Part shown: piece by piece, positions 12,559 to 22,980 of the stretch | How the letters are laid out: the number at the start of each line of letters is the position of its first letter | Position numbering within the stretch: the first letter of the stretch is position 1 | Source of the DNA: Phoronis australis | Taxonomy: Eukaryota; Phoronida; Phoronidae | Length of the DNA stretch: 48,609 bases | Assembly (NCBI GenBank): GCA_002633005.1 | Contig: NMRA01000133.1 | Span: forward strand, 357,703 to 406,311 | Direction: 5' to 3' | Program-made: the position numbers and the translations under genes | Notes under the pieces: generated by a model | Databases searched by the model: none | The model's input: the letters and a program-made list of their open reading frames with translations, nothing else | Told to the model about the DNA's origin: nothing

Positions 12559-13482
12559 GCCATTCCGCAATTAAGAATTTTGCATCCGCAACAGTCACTA
12601 CTAGTCACTTTTGCTGTTAACAGAATTAGCAGTTATGGTGGGGAGCAGCATTTTGTCGAATTACTTTTGTCTTGTAATGTAAATCCTTTATAATGACAAA
12701 GACAGCATCCACACTAATCAGTTAATTACAAATAAGTAGTCATCGCCGTTATTAAGAAAAACAAAATTATATTACCAACTCCCAAGAAACCAGCCTGACA
12801 AAGGATTGATAAAACATTATCGTGGATTATAAGAGAGAGACGACAATAATTGTGCTAAAGCCACAAATTCCAGAAGGGAATAAAAGTTGAAAAGTCATCC
12901 TGCAGTCTACCCTTAGCAGACTAACAGTATTAACAGAAATTATCATTTTTAATGTCAGTGCACAACCATGTTGGTGAGATGAACGCATAAACAGAGACAA
13001 ATCACTCAAACAAAGTAAACATTATTAGTCATCTCGTTGAACAAGCAGAGGAATTGTAAAATACACCTGCACAAAGGCTTGAAAAGGTAAGTCCTGCCAT
13101 GAAAACAATGACTACAAAGAACTGTCTGAAATTTTGGAATCAATGAACTGAAAAGTCATGGATCTGCTTGAATAAAATGGTATCTGATGATTACTCAAAC
13201 TACCATTATGAATGTGGTTTCACTGATGTGAAAACAATCACAGCATGATCCAGTGTGATTGAGTTTAACCGCAAACTATTATCCCAGATCCTCACTTTCA
13301 TCATAGAGAGATTGTCCAAAGAGTAAATACTAAAAAAACAATTGGCAAATACCACAAAAACATTCCAATTACCCACCATTTTTTAAAGGAAGCTTTTGAC
13401 AGCAATGACAAGCAGTTGAAAAGGGGACATGCATGGGAAGGGGACATGCATGGGGTACATCTGTCAAACATCGCATCATCTA

Positions 13483-14950
13483 ATCTAATTCCATCTTCAT
13501 AAACAGGGAGACATGGCGACTTTAAGAGGATAGATTATTATACAAGGTCAGCTGCCCTGAGTAAGAAGAATCCATCCGTTGTTTCTTTGATATTAAGAGT
13601 CAACTGCAGTATTTTTACCCAATTAGAATGCCATGCCTTTCAAAAGAAATTTTGAGATTCCTAAACACCAAAAACGCCCATTACCTGTAGGTTCCATATT
13701 TAGTGTTTTGCGGACATGTTTGCAACAACTATATACAACATTAACTTTCCTACTGGAAGATGGCAGGCAGTATCAAGACTATAGTCGACAATCAGTCATA
13801 ACTGAACTTGTATCCCTTTCCCACTGCTTTTAGTCTGTTACGTGAGACGTTGAAATAAACTGCAAAGTTAACAGCGATGTTTCCAATGATGTCAGTCTTT
13901 AACCCACGAGGAATTTCATGACTAGTGGTGCCATGATCAACGAAATTAACACAAGGTAGCGTCGCTATCTCAAATTTTAAAAAAGTTCCAAGTATTGCAC
14001 AAATTTTTAAACATGAAGGGTCAAAGAAATATTCAGATACTAACAGAAATGAAATGTTTATAGTATTGGAATTGTAAATGTTTCAACAAAATGCTTATAA
14101 ATTTTTACCCACTTTTAAATCCATATGTCTACTAGAATTGTGATTTTAACTTCAGTCTCAAAGAGCTCTTTAAATATTGATACATCAAAGTTCACAGAAA
14201 ATGTCTCAGTAAAATTGTATTAACTGAATGATAGCTTCTTGAACTCCACATTAAGTTAAAAAGTACAGTTGAGAGCTGAAAACGCCAGCAGTCTTCCACT
14301 GGCAAAAATGATAAGCCGTGCTGTAATTTCCGCCGGAAGATATCCTTGTTTTCTCACCACTCGTAAACAACGAATTGATATTAAAGCATGTTTATTCTGG
14401 TGATATAATCTTGTTAACACAACGATAACAATGGCTCTCATTCTCAACACAAGTATCCTTAGAAAAGAGCAGTGAAAAGTCCTTAGGAAAAAAGCATCCG
14501 TTGCTGCCAGCATAGCATCAGCCAAGTGATCCTTACAACTGTTAAGACCATTTGCGCATTCTCTGCTAGTGAAATTGTTGGAGAAAACACAAGTGTTTTA
14601 GCAATATCTGAATTGAACATGAATGTTTTTCATAAGTTTACACATGTCACCATTCTAACAGTCAAACTGTGAAGTATAGTTGTTCAAATAGATTGCAAGC
14701 CAATAAAAATATGAGAAACTGTTGAGCAGTTTCCCATAGTTAAGACATACCATCTGACACCGAAATGTCATTGCTACCCATATGTTTCTTAAGTTGCTTT
14801 CTCATTAAAGTTACTTCCAGGACTAGTTCATGGTCGAAAGATGTTCTAGATTAATGTGATAACCTACAATTATCACAATTATCACCTTTCCTGTATTAAA
14901 CACCAGATGTCGCTACGCTGGATTGCTTACTTGCTCCAAATACCGGTACT
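13483..14950. other. No gene recognised
   Basis: Non-coding, AT-rich. Near 13815-13890 a fragment with CCCTTTCCCA and GTTAACAG motifs resembles half of a family B MITE. Confidence 0.5.
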
Positions 14951-14956
14951 AATCAG

Positions 14957-15090
14957 GGCACTGGTCGAATACAGTTGTCCCTGATTTTAGCTGAACTAGG
15001 CATTCGCTGAATAACGGGGGACCATTATTCAGTGGAGGAAACTGATTCTCAAAATAAAAAGGTTCCTGAAGTATACAGCGGCCGTTGCAC
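14957..15090. mobile_element. Diverged copy of the GGCACTGGTC MITE
   Basis: It begins GGCACTGGTCG and contains the internal foldback blocks CGCTGAATAA and TTATTCAGTGGAGGAAACTG shared with 19595-19722 and 22508-22627. The right end is uncertain. Confidence 0.5.
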
Positions 15091-15094
15091 CGAT

Positions 15095-18000
15095 GTGGGT
15101 AAAAACTGATCAAATAAAATGTGATACAAAATTAGTGTCATAAAAAATTACACTCTTCCTTAAGTAAACTTATTATTGATTGGTGTTGAAAAAATTGGCA
15201 TTTTGCCGTTCACTCTGCTGGTAAAATTTGGGTGCGCTCTTTAAGGTTGGCTTTCGGTGCCGTCACCTGTTGCCTTATTGGCCAGTTTTGTTCCCTGAGT
15301 TGTTCTTCTCCCGAGTGATCGAACTGTTCTCAGAAGTTGTGTACATGTCACAACAAATTACTAGAACTGAATTCATTTCCTTACAAGTTTTTAGTATTTT
15401 AATACCAGGAAATCGAATTTCATAAAAAATTTTGCTCCTGCAAAGCTGTCATCATTTCCTGACAGATGTCGCAAAATTTTAAGAAATAGCATGCGTTGAG
15501 CGTACAGTTTTCTTTGTTACAAAAGGCTGAGAATTATGAAATAAAATAACGTTTACTAGATTGTTTTTCACTTAAATGGCTCTAGAAGGCAAGGTGAGTG
15601 TTGGTTGACACCCAGATATTTGCACGCTCCCCTGCCGGTTTAGAGCTCTATGTGATGACATTAGTTTCGTGACGAGGTGACGAGCAGAACTACTCGGACT
15701 GTGTCACAGGAAAGAAAAACGAAAAAGGTTGTGAGTATGCACGTTGATCTGTCGACTGAACTACGTACTTGCATGGCTAATGACCTATATCTCTTTATGC
15801 CGTACAGCCCCAGTGACATCACGAAAAACAGTGCTTGCAGTGGGGCTTTATGGAACTAATAAATTTTTACTTTTCAAAGTAAAAAAGAAAAATACTGCGC
15901 ACTATTTAGGAATATGTGGATGCCAGTGAACAACCTTTGTACTTTCAAAATTCATATTAAAATGCTGAAACATGTAGTTCAGGCCTCTTTTAAGGTCCAC
16001 TATATCCAACCGGTGCCATCATCAGCAGCACTTAACAGAACCTCTATTTTTGTTAGAATTCTTTTCATATATAGTTAAATTGTACAATGACAGTAAAATT
16101 GAGCAACGAGTGCGCGAAATGGCGGCAAGAACTTCGCATTCTCATGGCAAGACAATTTATGACAGTCGAGAAAAACAGTCCAGACCAAACCTTTTGCATT
16201 GTGCTTACATAATCAAGCTGACTTTGGTCTGTTCACTGGTCCTTAGTCTTATTGAGCATACTAACTTTAGTATCCTCCTAAATTTAAACTGGTCTAAATC
16301 CCCTTTTGCATTGGATGAAAAATTATTGTGCACAAGAAAGAGCGTTAGTCCACCATTCTAAATCCATAATGCAAAAGGCACTTAGTCTAAACCTTGTCTT
16401 GGTGATTTCAGCCTAACCAGGTTCTGCAAACAGCTACCAACTATTTATATTTCTTCTGACAGATCAAAGCCCAATTCAGCTAAAACACATCCTCATTATC
16501 ACAAGTGGATTCTGTAGTTGGATGTGGGTGGCTTTAATTCTCCTGGATACTCACACTAAGCAAGCCAACCATTACATACGCAGTCACATTTAGAGATATG
16601 GCAAATTATGTTTTTAGTTCCAAACTTTTAAAGGTAACGGTAACAAAAGTTTACATCAAGCATCGTCTCGTTTCAAAAGTACAGGTAATTTAATCCAAAT
16701 TCATTCTAACGTTAAGTTGGATTCACGAAAAGTCAATTTCAAAAAGTTAAAAAATGGGTTCTCTTTATACAACGCAGTTGATCTCACTTAAACGCTTTAA
16801 CAGAGTTAAAAGGCAGCTGCCAATAGTCATTCAAAATGTGTATGGATAGCTGGTCATACGTATACTTTTATCTCAACTGAGTGAAATTTAATTTGTCTTC
16901 AGACTCTCAACAAGTTTTTTAAGAAGAAATCTAAAATGTTGATGTTTGCTGTAACTTGCATTAATTTACTATAGAAGCATAATATCCATAAACCTCTAAA
17001 GGCAAATTGACCCAAAGCGGCATATTCTAAAACAACCACACAGAGGGAGTTCTGAGCAGAACGAGCTAGTCATGTTCTTTCCACAATGTCACACTCCTCT
17101 GGCAATTTTTTTGATTTATACCTCGTCAAAAGTCTGGAATGAATCACTCAGCATCGTGAAACTCAACACCTTGATTACAATCGCCTCAGGTATATCAGCA
17201 ATCACAGTGGGCAGAGCAGGAGCTAATCAATTTCTCAAAGACTTCAGAAACTGTTGAACTCTTCAGTTGTGCGTGTTAATCTCTGATTAATACAACACCT
17301 ATCTACTCTGTCTGCATCAGAAAAAAATCATTAAGAGATTTGGAAACAATATAGCTTTTACAATTAATCACTAGACGTGCGTGACTGATAATTCAAGTGA
17401 TTGTTATTTGCATATATGTACTAATACATCACATCACTTCAGATAAAAAGAGGTGAGTAATAAAATTCACTCAAATCATACGAATGAGTATGGTTAGATA
17501 ACACTATTCTCAAATGTTTAAAACAACATATTTTCCTAAAAGTCATTAAAGTTTATTAGGTCTGTAATAAATAGATTCACTCAAAAACGGGATTTCCTAC
17601 ATATAATTGGTGACACAATAAATGCAGTCTCTAAAATAAACATTGAATCTCAAAAGTACAAAATATACTAAATTATTCATTATCTTTTTTCAATGGGAGA
17701 AAAATAATGCTTTCTCATCAACCCCAAGCCTCTACTACAAAACCCCTCCACTGATGTTACGTAACTCAAGAGAGTGTACACAACTCAAGAGGTCAGAGAT
17801 GATGACCAGTGAAGGACATTAGCAAAGATGAAGTGACCTCTCAAGTATCTACTATAGACAAATCAGTGATTATCAGCCAGGACTTACTTTCTCCGCTGCA
17901 GAGATTTATTTCAGTAATGGACTACATACTAAATACTCTAGAGGAACAATTCAAAATCTGCAGGAATTACGGATTCACTTATTGATTTTTGCAAACTTTC

Positions 18001-18165
18001 TCCAGGTGGAAAGTTAACCGTTGATCAGGGCTTCAAATGATTTAAGAGAAGTAATGCACGTATAGTATAGTAAATCTAAGACCGAATTTGACGTTGATTC
18101 GAAGGATGCAAATAAAGCTTTGCCAACAATGCACTTCATCACAACAAAAGATCAGCTTCTCCTTG
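15095..18165. other. No gene recognised
   Basis: Several short open frames occur (for example 15228-15425 and 16050-16361, plus strand) but none shows a family motif or a credible exon chain. Confidence 0.5.
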
Positions 18166-18169
18166 TTCA

Positions 18170-18520
18170 ATTACAGTAAAAATTCTCCAGTTTGAAACAG
18201 TCCCTACAACTTGTAATGCAGAAATTCGAGCAGAAATTGAATATTCCTGATTCTGAAAATTGGGACACAGTCGATTCTGGTGGTCATCGTATTTCTAAAC
18301 TTTTGAACACTGAATAACAGTCTGAAAGTGGACAAATGGAAAATCATAAAATCGTGAATAGTAACTGCCAACGCAAACTTTTCATGGATCTTCACAATGA
18401 GTATCATGGAGGTGAATGGTCGTTATTCTTAAATTTGTAACGGTCAATATTGCCCATTTCTAAAATCCGATACAAGTTCTGACCTTGAACAAAATCATTA
18501 TTTTTTCACAGTAAAAACGG
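18170..18520. repeat. Second copy of the dispersed AT-rich repeat
   Basis: It shares GATTCTGAAAATTGGGACAC and GTCATCGTATTTCTAAA-type blocks with the copies at 7890 and 32150. Ends are not defined and no coding potential is seen. Confidence 0.45.
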
Positions 18521-18524
18521 GACA

Positions 18525-19590
18525 ATTTTTGCTGCAGTCTGTGAATCACTCGTTACCGAGCCAAGAAAAGACAAATGCGCCCTACTTGTCCATAACCGTG
18601 GAATTTCAATATCCAAAATGAAAAGGGCTCATTAAGATATAGCCATTGTATTAATAAGTACTCAGCAATCGTGGTATGATTGTTACACAACTGCCAAAAG
18701 TCAGAGTGCGATGACATCTGGTGGCAAGGAGATGTTGCAGAGCGGAACAAGTCTTCAAAATGTAAGGGTCTTGCAAAAACACAAGATTTTTAAACTTATT
18801 TGCTGATTTTTGCCCCAAGGCAGAAATCAAAACCTGCACAATCATGTATGCAGTTAGCATTTGACAATACGGCCGATGATCATATATTTTCTAGTTATTG
18901 CTTTTCAAAACGAACTGTAATATTACGTGTACACTGGCAGACCTAGGATGTCAGGCCCTTATCTCAACCTTTTTAGAACATACCTCAAACACAATATATT
19001 TTTATAAAGGAAATAAAGTTTTCTTTACACACGTAATAATATACCTATCGTAAGTCACGTGATGTTCTCATTGTCACTACAGCATGAGATACTTGTCCAT
19101 CACTAGCTACCCTGGGATTGGCTGCTGCCTGACCCTCGTTTGGGATCATTCACTGATCAATCAATGTTCGCCAATCGAAGATCGGGCAGCAGCCAATCAT
19201 AGACAAGCTGAGTGTCATGCAGTGGAGAGATTGAGACCCTCGTAAGACTTCAACAGATATAATTATGGCTAGATAGAAAGCAGTGAAAGTCTCTTTATTA
19301 CATAAATAAAGTGTATGACAGGTATGTTCTAAAAAGACCAAACTCACGTGGTCAGTAACGCCAACCTTACTTTTAGAATAAAAGAGGTAGTATAAGGCCA
19401 GAGAACAGCATGCCTATAGGTTACGTTTCATTTGGTTGTGCCCATAGGAAGAAACCAGGCACCATAAATCTCATCAATGGGACGTGGCCTTGCACAATGC
19501 ATAAAATAAAAGCTTCTGAAAAACTACTGGAGCCCACAATCAGGTGACAAAGCACTCACACAGTTGGCCGAAAATTACTTTTTGTACAGT
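18525..19590. other. No gene; one inverted repeat
   Basis: The inverted repeat GATTGGCTGCTGCC / GGCAGCAGCCAATC lies at 19115-19128 and 19185-19198 with a 56-base loop. Nothing else is recognised. Confidence 0.5.
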
Positions 19591-19594
19591 AGAT

Positions 19595-19722
19595 GGCACT
19601 GGTCAGATGTAGCGGTACCTGATTTAGAGAACCAGTTTCCTCCACTGAATAATGTATTAATGGACCCACTGATGTATTATTCACTTCAGTAATTGCCTGG
19701 TTCACTAAATCTGACCAGTACC
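19595..19722. mobile_element. GGCACTGGTC MITE, diverged copy
   Basis: The terminal inverted repeats are GGCACTGGTCAGAT and, inverted, GGTACTGGTCAGAT. The interior has TTTAGAGAACCAG and TCCACTGAATAA blocks as in 22508-22627. It is non-coding. Confidence 0.65.
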
Positions 19723-19797
19723 CAATAGATCCTCTGGGCCACAATACTAAACCAAAGTCGTTAACACTCCATTTCAAGAAGATTTAAGCTTACGTAC

Positions 19798-20270
19798 ATC
19801 TGCGTGCCTGCTTCACTCTCTGAGCTGCTGCTTGAACTCTCATCTTCTTCATCTCTGTGCTCTCGTTCTTCGTCAGAGTCATCACTCAGGCTATCTTCAC
19901 CCCCACGTAATACTCCAGAGTTCAACAAGGTGACGGACACGGATCTGGGTTCCGTATCACTATCCAGTCCGCTCAGATCTCCTAACGATTCTGGAATACT
20001 CGGTGTGGATGCCGCTGGTGAAGTCGATCGGCATTCGTCCGTTTCCAAATGGCCATTTGAGTCGAACATAAGTTCCTGCTCGTCCGAAGACGAATAAATG
20101 TTTGTTTGGCTCATATCAAACTTATGATTTCCAGAAGAAGGTAAAACTAAAACGCACCGGTACGGAATCCATCCCTGGTCCCCAGCTAAACGCACATCAC
20201 GTTCACTAACAACTACCGCACCTGTCGCTTTTGTGAAGTTTGTGTTGAATGTGCTCGGGTAATAGCTCAG
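19798..20270 (-). CDS. Unrecognised acidic, serine-rich protein, 5' exon(s)
   Basis: The frame is open on the minus strand from about 20270 to a donor near 19798 (GTACGT; an alternative GTAAGC lies 4 bases further on). The first in-frame ATG is at 20114 (MSQTNIYSSSDEQEL). Upstream of it the frame stays open and reads protein-like (AVVVSERDVRLAGDQGWIPY), back to an in-frame TAG near 20273, with no ATG. Either translation starts at 20114, or the upstream part is coding and joins another exon. The product is low-complexity: STSPAASTPSIPES, then Asp/Glu/Ser blocks ending in a run of six Ser and SESEAG, typical of a disordered nuclear or regulatory region. No domain is recognised and no downstream exon could be identified to the left. 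Function unknown. Confidence 0.55.
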
Positions 20271-20500
20271 CTACTTAAAAATCTAAGACAGGAAATATTG
20301 TACGAGTCATTGTCCAGTAAATAGTTGGTTACGTTCAAAATATGACTAATATTTAGAAATTACGTCACTTCTCTCTACACTATTCCTTATCAAAGCACTT
20401 TTGGTTTAGTTGAAAAAAGTTTCGGATTGTCTCCCCTTCCCCTTTTCTAAAAGTGAAAACACGGAAGTAACGTGGGTCACATGATTTTAGACTCCGCCAT
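20270..20500. promoter_or_regulatory. Putative bidirectional promoter between the acidic minus-strand gene and Rab9
   Basis: About 230 bases separate an open minus-strand exon (below 20270) from the proposed Rab9 first exon (above 20500). The interval has a pyrimidine run (CTCCCCTTCCCC near 20431), an ETS-type GGAAGT, and an E-box GTCACATGAT of the MITF/TFE M-box type. No TATA box is placed convincingly. The role is inferred from position and motifs. Confidence 0.35.
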
Positions 20501-20590
20501 GAAAGATAAGTTGTGCTGTTAACAAGCTGGTAAACCGCTGTCATTCACTTATATTTGAGTCATACTTGCGGCAGCCGTACATATTTGTAG
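20500..20590 (+). other. Candidate non-coding first exon of Rab9
   Basis: The Rab9 start-codon exon begins at a splice acceptor, so an upstream exon must exist. The strongest plus-strand donor upstream that sits beside promoter-like sequence is TTTGTAG|GTAAGACAG with its cut after 20590. The stretch before it is compact, has ETS-like (GGAAGT near 20463) and M-box-like (GTCACATGAT 20476-20485) motifs, and faces a minus-strand exon. If right, Rab9 intron 1 is about 7.07 kb. The 5' end is not visible, and another exon closer to 27.6 kb is possible. Confidence 0.4.
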
Positions 20591-20690
20591 GTAAGACAGA
20601 GTGTTGCTTTTTTGATTTGAATAATTTAAGTTTATGCTGAATAATTTTCGATGAAACTCATACAATTCTCAGACAATATTGTAAAAAATC

Positions 20691-21706
20691 CACAGGCGTC
20701 CTCAGCTTCTGATCGTCCCCAATACACTACATATAATACTACAAGGTATGGCACTCCCTACTAGAAATTCCGGTTTGTCGCGTAAAGTCACGATATCGAT
20801 AACTCTACACTTAGCCGCCAGTAGAAAAACTATTGAGTACTTCTGTAACTCACCCGCAATTTCCGGACCGTCCTTGACCTCGAGCGGCCCACAATGAAAG
20901 TGTGTGGGGGCTTTTTGTGAACATTTTTGTTCTTTGACTGCGAATTTCTTATGAAGTCGCCGGAACAGGACACCGTGAATGGTATTGGGAGAAAGAACAA
21001 TTCTTCATGGTTTGTTGAACCTCTTGTTGTAGATGTGCTTCCAGTGAATTATATGGGCCTCTGTTAGCTAATCGTTAACAGGCAATTGCCTATTAGCTGA
21101 ATGGTTAGCACGCTTGCCGGTTTTATGGGGGTCGCGGGTTCGATACCCAGGTCGGGTAATCTCGGCTATTACTACAAATGGCGTAGTCGGCAAACGGATG
21201 ATCTACCGATGAAGCACCGCCAACTAGTACCCACGGACCTCGGGACGGCGCGTGTGGAAGGTTCCAGGAGTCAAGGACCTGTATGAGAGACTACCTTGTG
21301 TTCACCTGTGTTGTGGTGGTAAAGGTACCAAGAGATGTTGATGACCTGTATGCGAGACATCCTGGTGTTCACCTCCTTGGTCGCGTGCCTGTTCCGTAGG
21401 GAAGGGGGGAATGTTGTAGATGTGCTTCCGGTGAAATATATGAGCCTCTGTAGCTACTCGCTAACGGGCAATTGCCTATTAGTTGAGTGGTTAGCACGCT
21501 TGCCGGTTTTATGGGGGTCACAGGTTCGATCCCCGGGTGGGGTAATCTTGGCTATTACTACACTCTGTTTTGTGTAAATTTATTGAGTTTTATATTTGCT
21601 ATGGACGGCTGAAGTGAAGCACCCGTGGAATTTCTAGTCGGGAGTGTCATACCTTGTAGTATTATATGTAGTGTATTGGGGACGATCAGAAGCTGAGGAC
21701 GCCTGT
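20691..21706. mobile_element. Foldback element E1, interrupted by a miniature LTR element
   Basis: The left end is ACAGGCGTCCTCAGCTTCTG and the right end is its complement (21706). The interior resembles element E2 (21748-22461), including the right-arm block CATTTTTGTTCTTTGACTGC. A 538-bp miniature LTR element (21025-21562) splits the right arm. Sequence on its two sides (TTGAACCTCT and CTCTGTTTTGTG) lines up with the unbroken arm of E2. Much of the left arm is deleted. Confidence 0.7.
21025..21562 (+). mobile_element. Miniature LTR retrotransposon (TRIM-like) with tRNA-like Pol III boxes in its LTRs
   Basis: Two direct terminal repeats, 21025-21176 (152 bp) and 21413-21562 (150 bp), both start TGTTGTAGATGTGCTTCC and end TATTACTACA, giving TG...CA termini. 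The flanks are a 4-bp target duplication CTCT (21021-21024 and 21563-21566). After the left repeat comes AATGGCGTAGTCGGCAAAC, a plausible primer-binding site starting TGG. Before the right repeat is a polypurine tract AGGGAAGGGGGGAA (21399-21412). The interior of about 236 bp has no gag or pol, so it is non-autonomous. Each repeat holds an A box (TTAGCTGAATGG 21093-21104; TTAGTTGAGTGG 21479-21490) and a B box (GGTTCGATACC 21138-21148; GGTTCGATCCC near 21523). Confidence 0.75.
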
Positions 21707-21747
21707 AAAAAAATCCACCAGGCGGTACCCACAGCCACAGCACAGGC

Positions 21748-22461
21748 ACAGGCGTCCTCGGCTTCTGATCGTCCCCAATACACTATATACAATACAACAA
21801 AATATGACACTCCGGACCAGAAATTCCACGGATACTTCACTTCAGTCGTCCATATCAAACACAAAACTCAATAAATTTACACAAAACAAGGTTTCAACAC
21901 ACCAGGCATTAGCAATTGTTTTTTCTTTTAATATCATTCACAGTGTCCTGCTCCAGCGAGATCACAACAAATTTGCGGTCAAAGCACAAAAATGTTCCCA
22001 AAACGCCCACGCATTGAGCCTCCTTGGACAGTTCGAGAACGAGGACGGTATGGCCATTGCCGATTTGTCACGGACTGTCACGACATCGATAACTCCACAT
22101 TAGCCAGACCATTTTGTAACCTTCCGTGAGAAGCTGTCCATCTGTTACTCATTGGATAATTCCGTACTGCCCCTGACCGCGAACCGTCCAAGGAGGCTCG
22201 ATGCGTGGGCTTTTTGGGAACATTTTTGTGCTTTGACCACGAATTTGTTGTGATCTGGCTGGAGCAAGATACCGTGAATGGTGTTAGAAGAAAGAGCATT
22301 TACTAATGGTTTGTTGAAACCTTGTCTTGTGTAAATTTATTGAGTTTTATGTTTGATATGGACGGCTGAAGTGAAGTACCCAGGGAATTTCTGGTCGGGA
22401 GTGTCATACCTTGTAGTATTACATAGGGTATTGGGGACGATCAGAAGCTGAGGAGGCCTGT
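21748..22461. mobile_element. Foldback element E2 with about 290-bp inverted arms
   Basis: The left arm (about 21749-22040) and right arm (about 22172-22461) are inverted copies. Ends are ACAGGCGTCCTCGGCTTCTG and CAGAAGCTGAGGAGGCCTGT. The centre of about 130 bp has CACGACATCGATAACTCCAC. It also pairs with the half-arm 21567-21706 of E1 only 42 bp away. No transposase is encoded. Long inverted arms suggest a MULE or Foldback type. Confidence 0.75.
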
Positions 22462-22507
22462 GAGCGGTACAGTGTCACTGTTAGTACTAAATCTGAGTAG
22501 AGCAAGC

Positions 22508-22627
22508 GGCACTCATCGTATATAATGGACCCTGATTTAGAGAACCAGGCAATCACTGAATAACTGCCATTATTTAGTGGATGAAACTGGTTCTCTAAGT
22601 CAGGGTCCATTATATCCGACTAGTGCC
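22508..22627. mobile_element. 120-bp hAT-type MITE with perfect 8-bp target duplication
   Basis: It is almost wholly palindromic. Left end: GGCACTCATCGTATATAATG. Right end inverted: GGCACTAGTCGGATATAATG. It is flanked by GAGCAAGC at 22500-22507 and 22628-22635. An 8-bp target duplication is typical of hAT (also P) elements. It is the least decayed of three copies in the window. Confidence 0.85.
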
Positions 22628-22844
22628 GAGCAAGCAGTACAGTACTTACTACAACAGCTAACTGTGTATGACTGGACGTCTAAATACAGCTTGCAAAGGA
22701 TGTGGATAAAAATTTCCCAATGTAGGCGAAGTGTGCTTTTTCGTTTTGCTAAAACTCTGGTCCTTTCGCAACGAAACGTATATATCAAAATCTAGCACTT
22801 CTAAGCCTACGTATTAAAGTTTTTGCTACTATTCAGTTGATACA

Positions 22845-22980
22845 TGCTTACGGTGAATCCTATGAGCCTCTGTTAACTTCTTGCTAACAGGCGATTGCCT
22901 ATTAGGTGAATGGTTTGCACTCTTATCCAGTTTTATAAGGTTTGTAGTTCAATTCCTGGGTCAGGTGACCTCGGCAATTG
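22845..22980 (+). mobile_element. Diverged solo copy of the tRNA-like LTR
   Basis: It matches the LTRs from GGTGAATCCTATGAGCCTC through the A-box-like TTAGGTGAATGG (22902-22913) and a decayed B box TAGTTCAATTCC (22945-22956). The TG start and CA end are not clear. It may be an old solo LTR or a SINE from the same tRNA-like source. Confidence 0.55.

Larger units (their letters stand above)
10743..13482. repeat. Large tandem duplication, copy 2 (2740 bp)
   Basis: Copy 2 is the longer copy. It contains 10848-11291 and about 12187-12253, both absent from copy 1. The same short minus-strand open frame occurs identically in both copies (10085-10267 and 12827-13009). The high identity reflects recent duplication or allelic copies, not selection on a protein. 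Confidence 0.95.

Noticed and set aside
10085-13009. Identical 60-codon frames at 10085-10267 and 12827-13009
   Set aside because: Identity comes from the tandem duplication of non-coding DNA, not from a conserved protein.
19804-20097. Plus-strand frame opposite the acidic exon
   Set aside because: It is the antisense shadow of the minus-strand Ser/Asp/Glu exon.
21080-21165. A functional tRNA gene
   Set aside because: A and B boxes are present, but the acceptor stem does not pair convincingly, and the sequence is part of a 150-bp direct terminal repeat.
21085-22975. Three SINE copies in a row
   Set aside because: For the first two, the TG...CA ends, shared LTR borders, purine tract, primer-site-like sequence and CTCT target duplication fit a miniature LTR element better. 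The third (22845) remains ambiguous.
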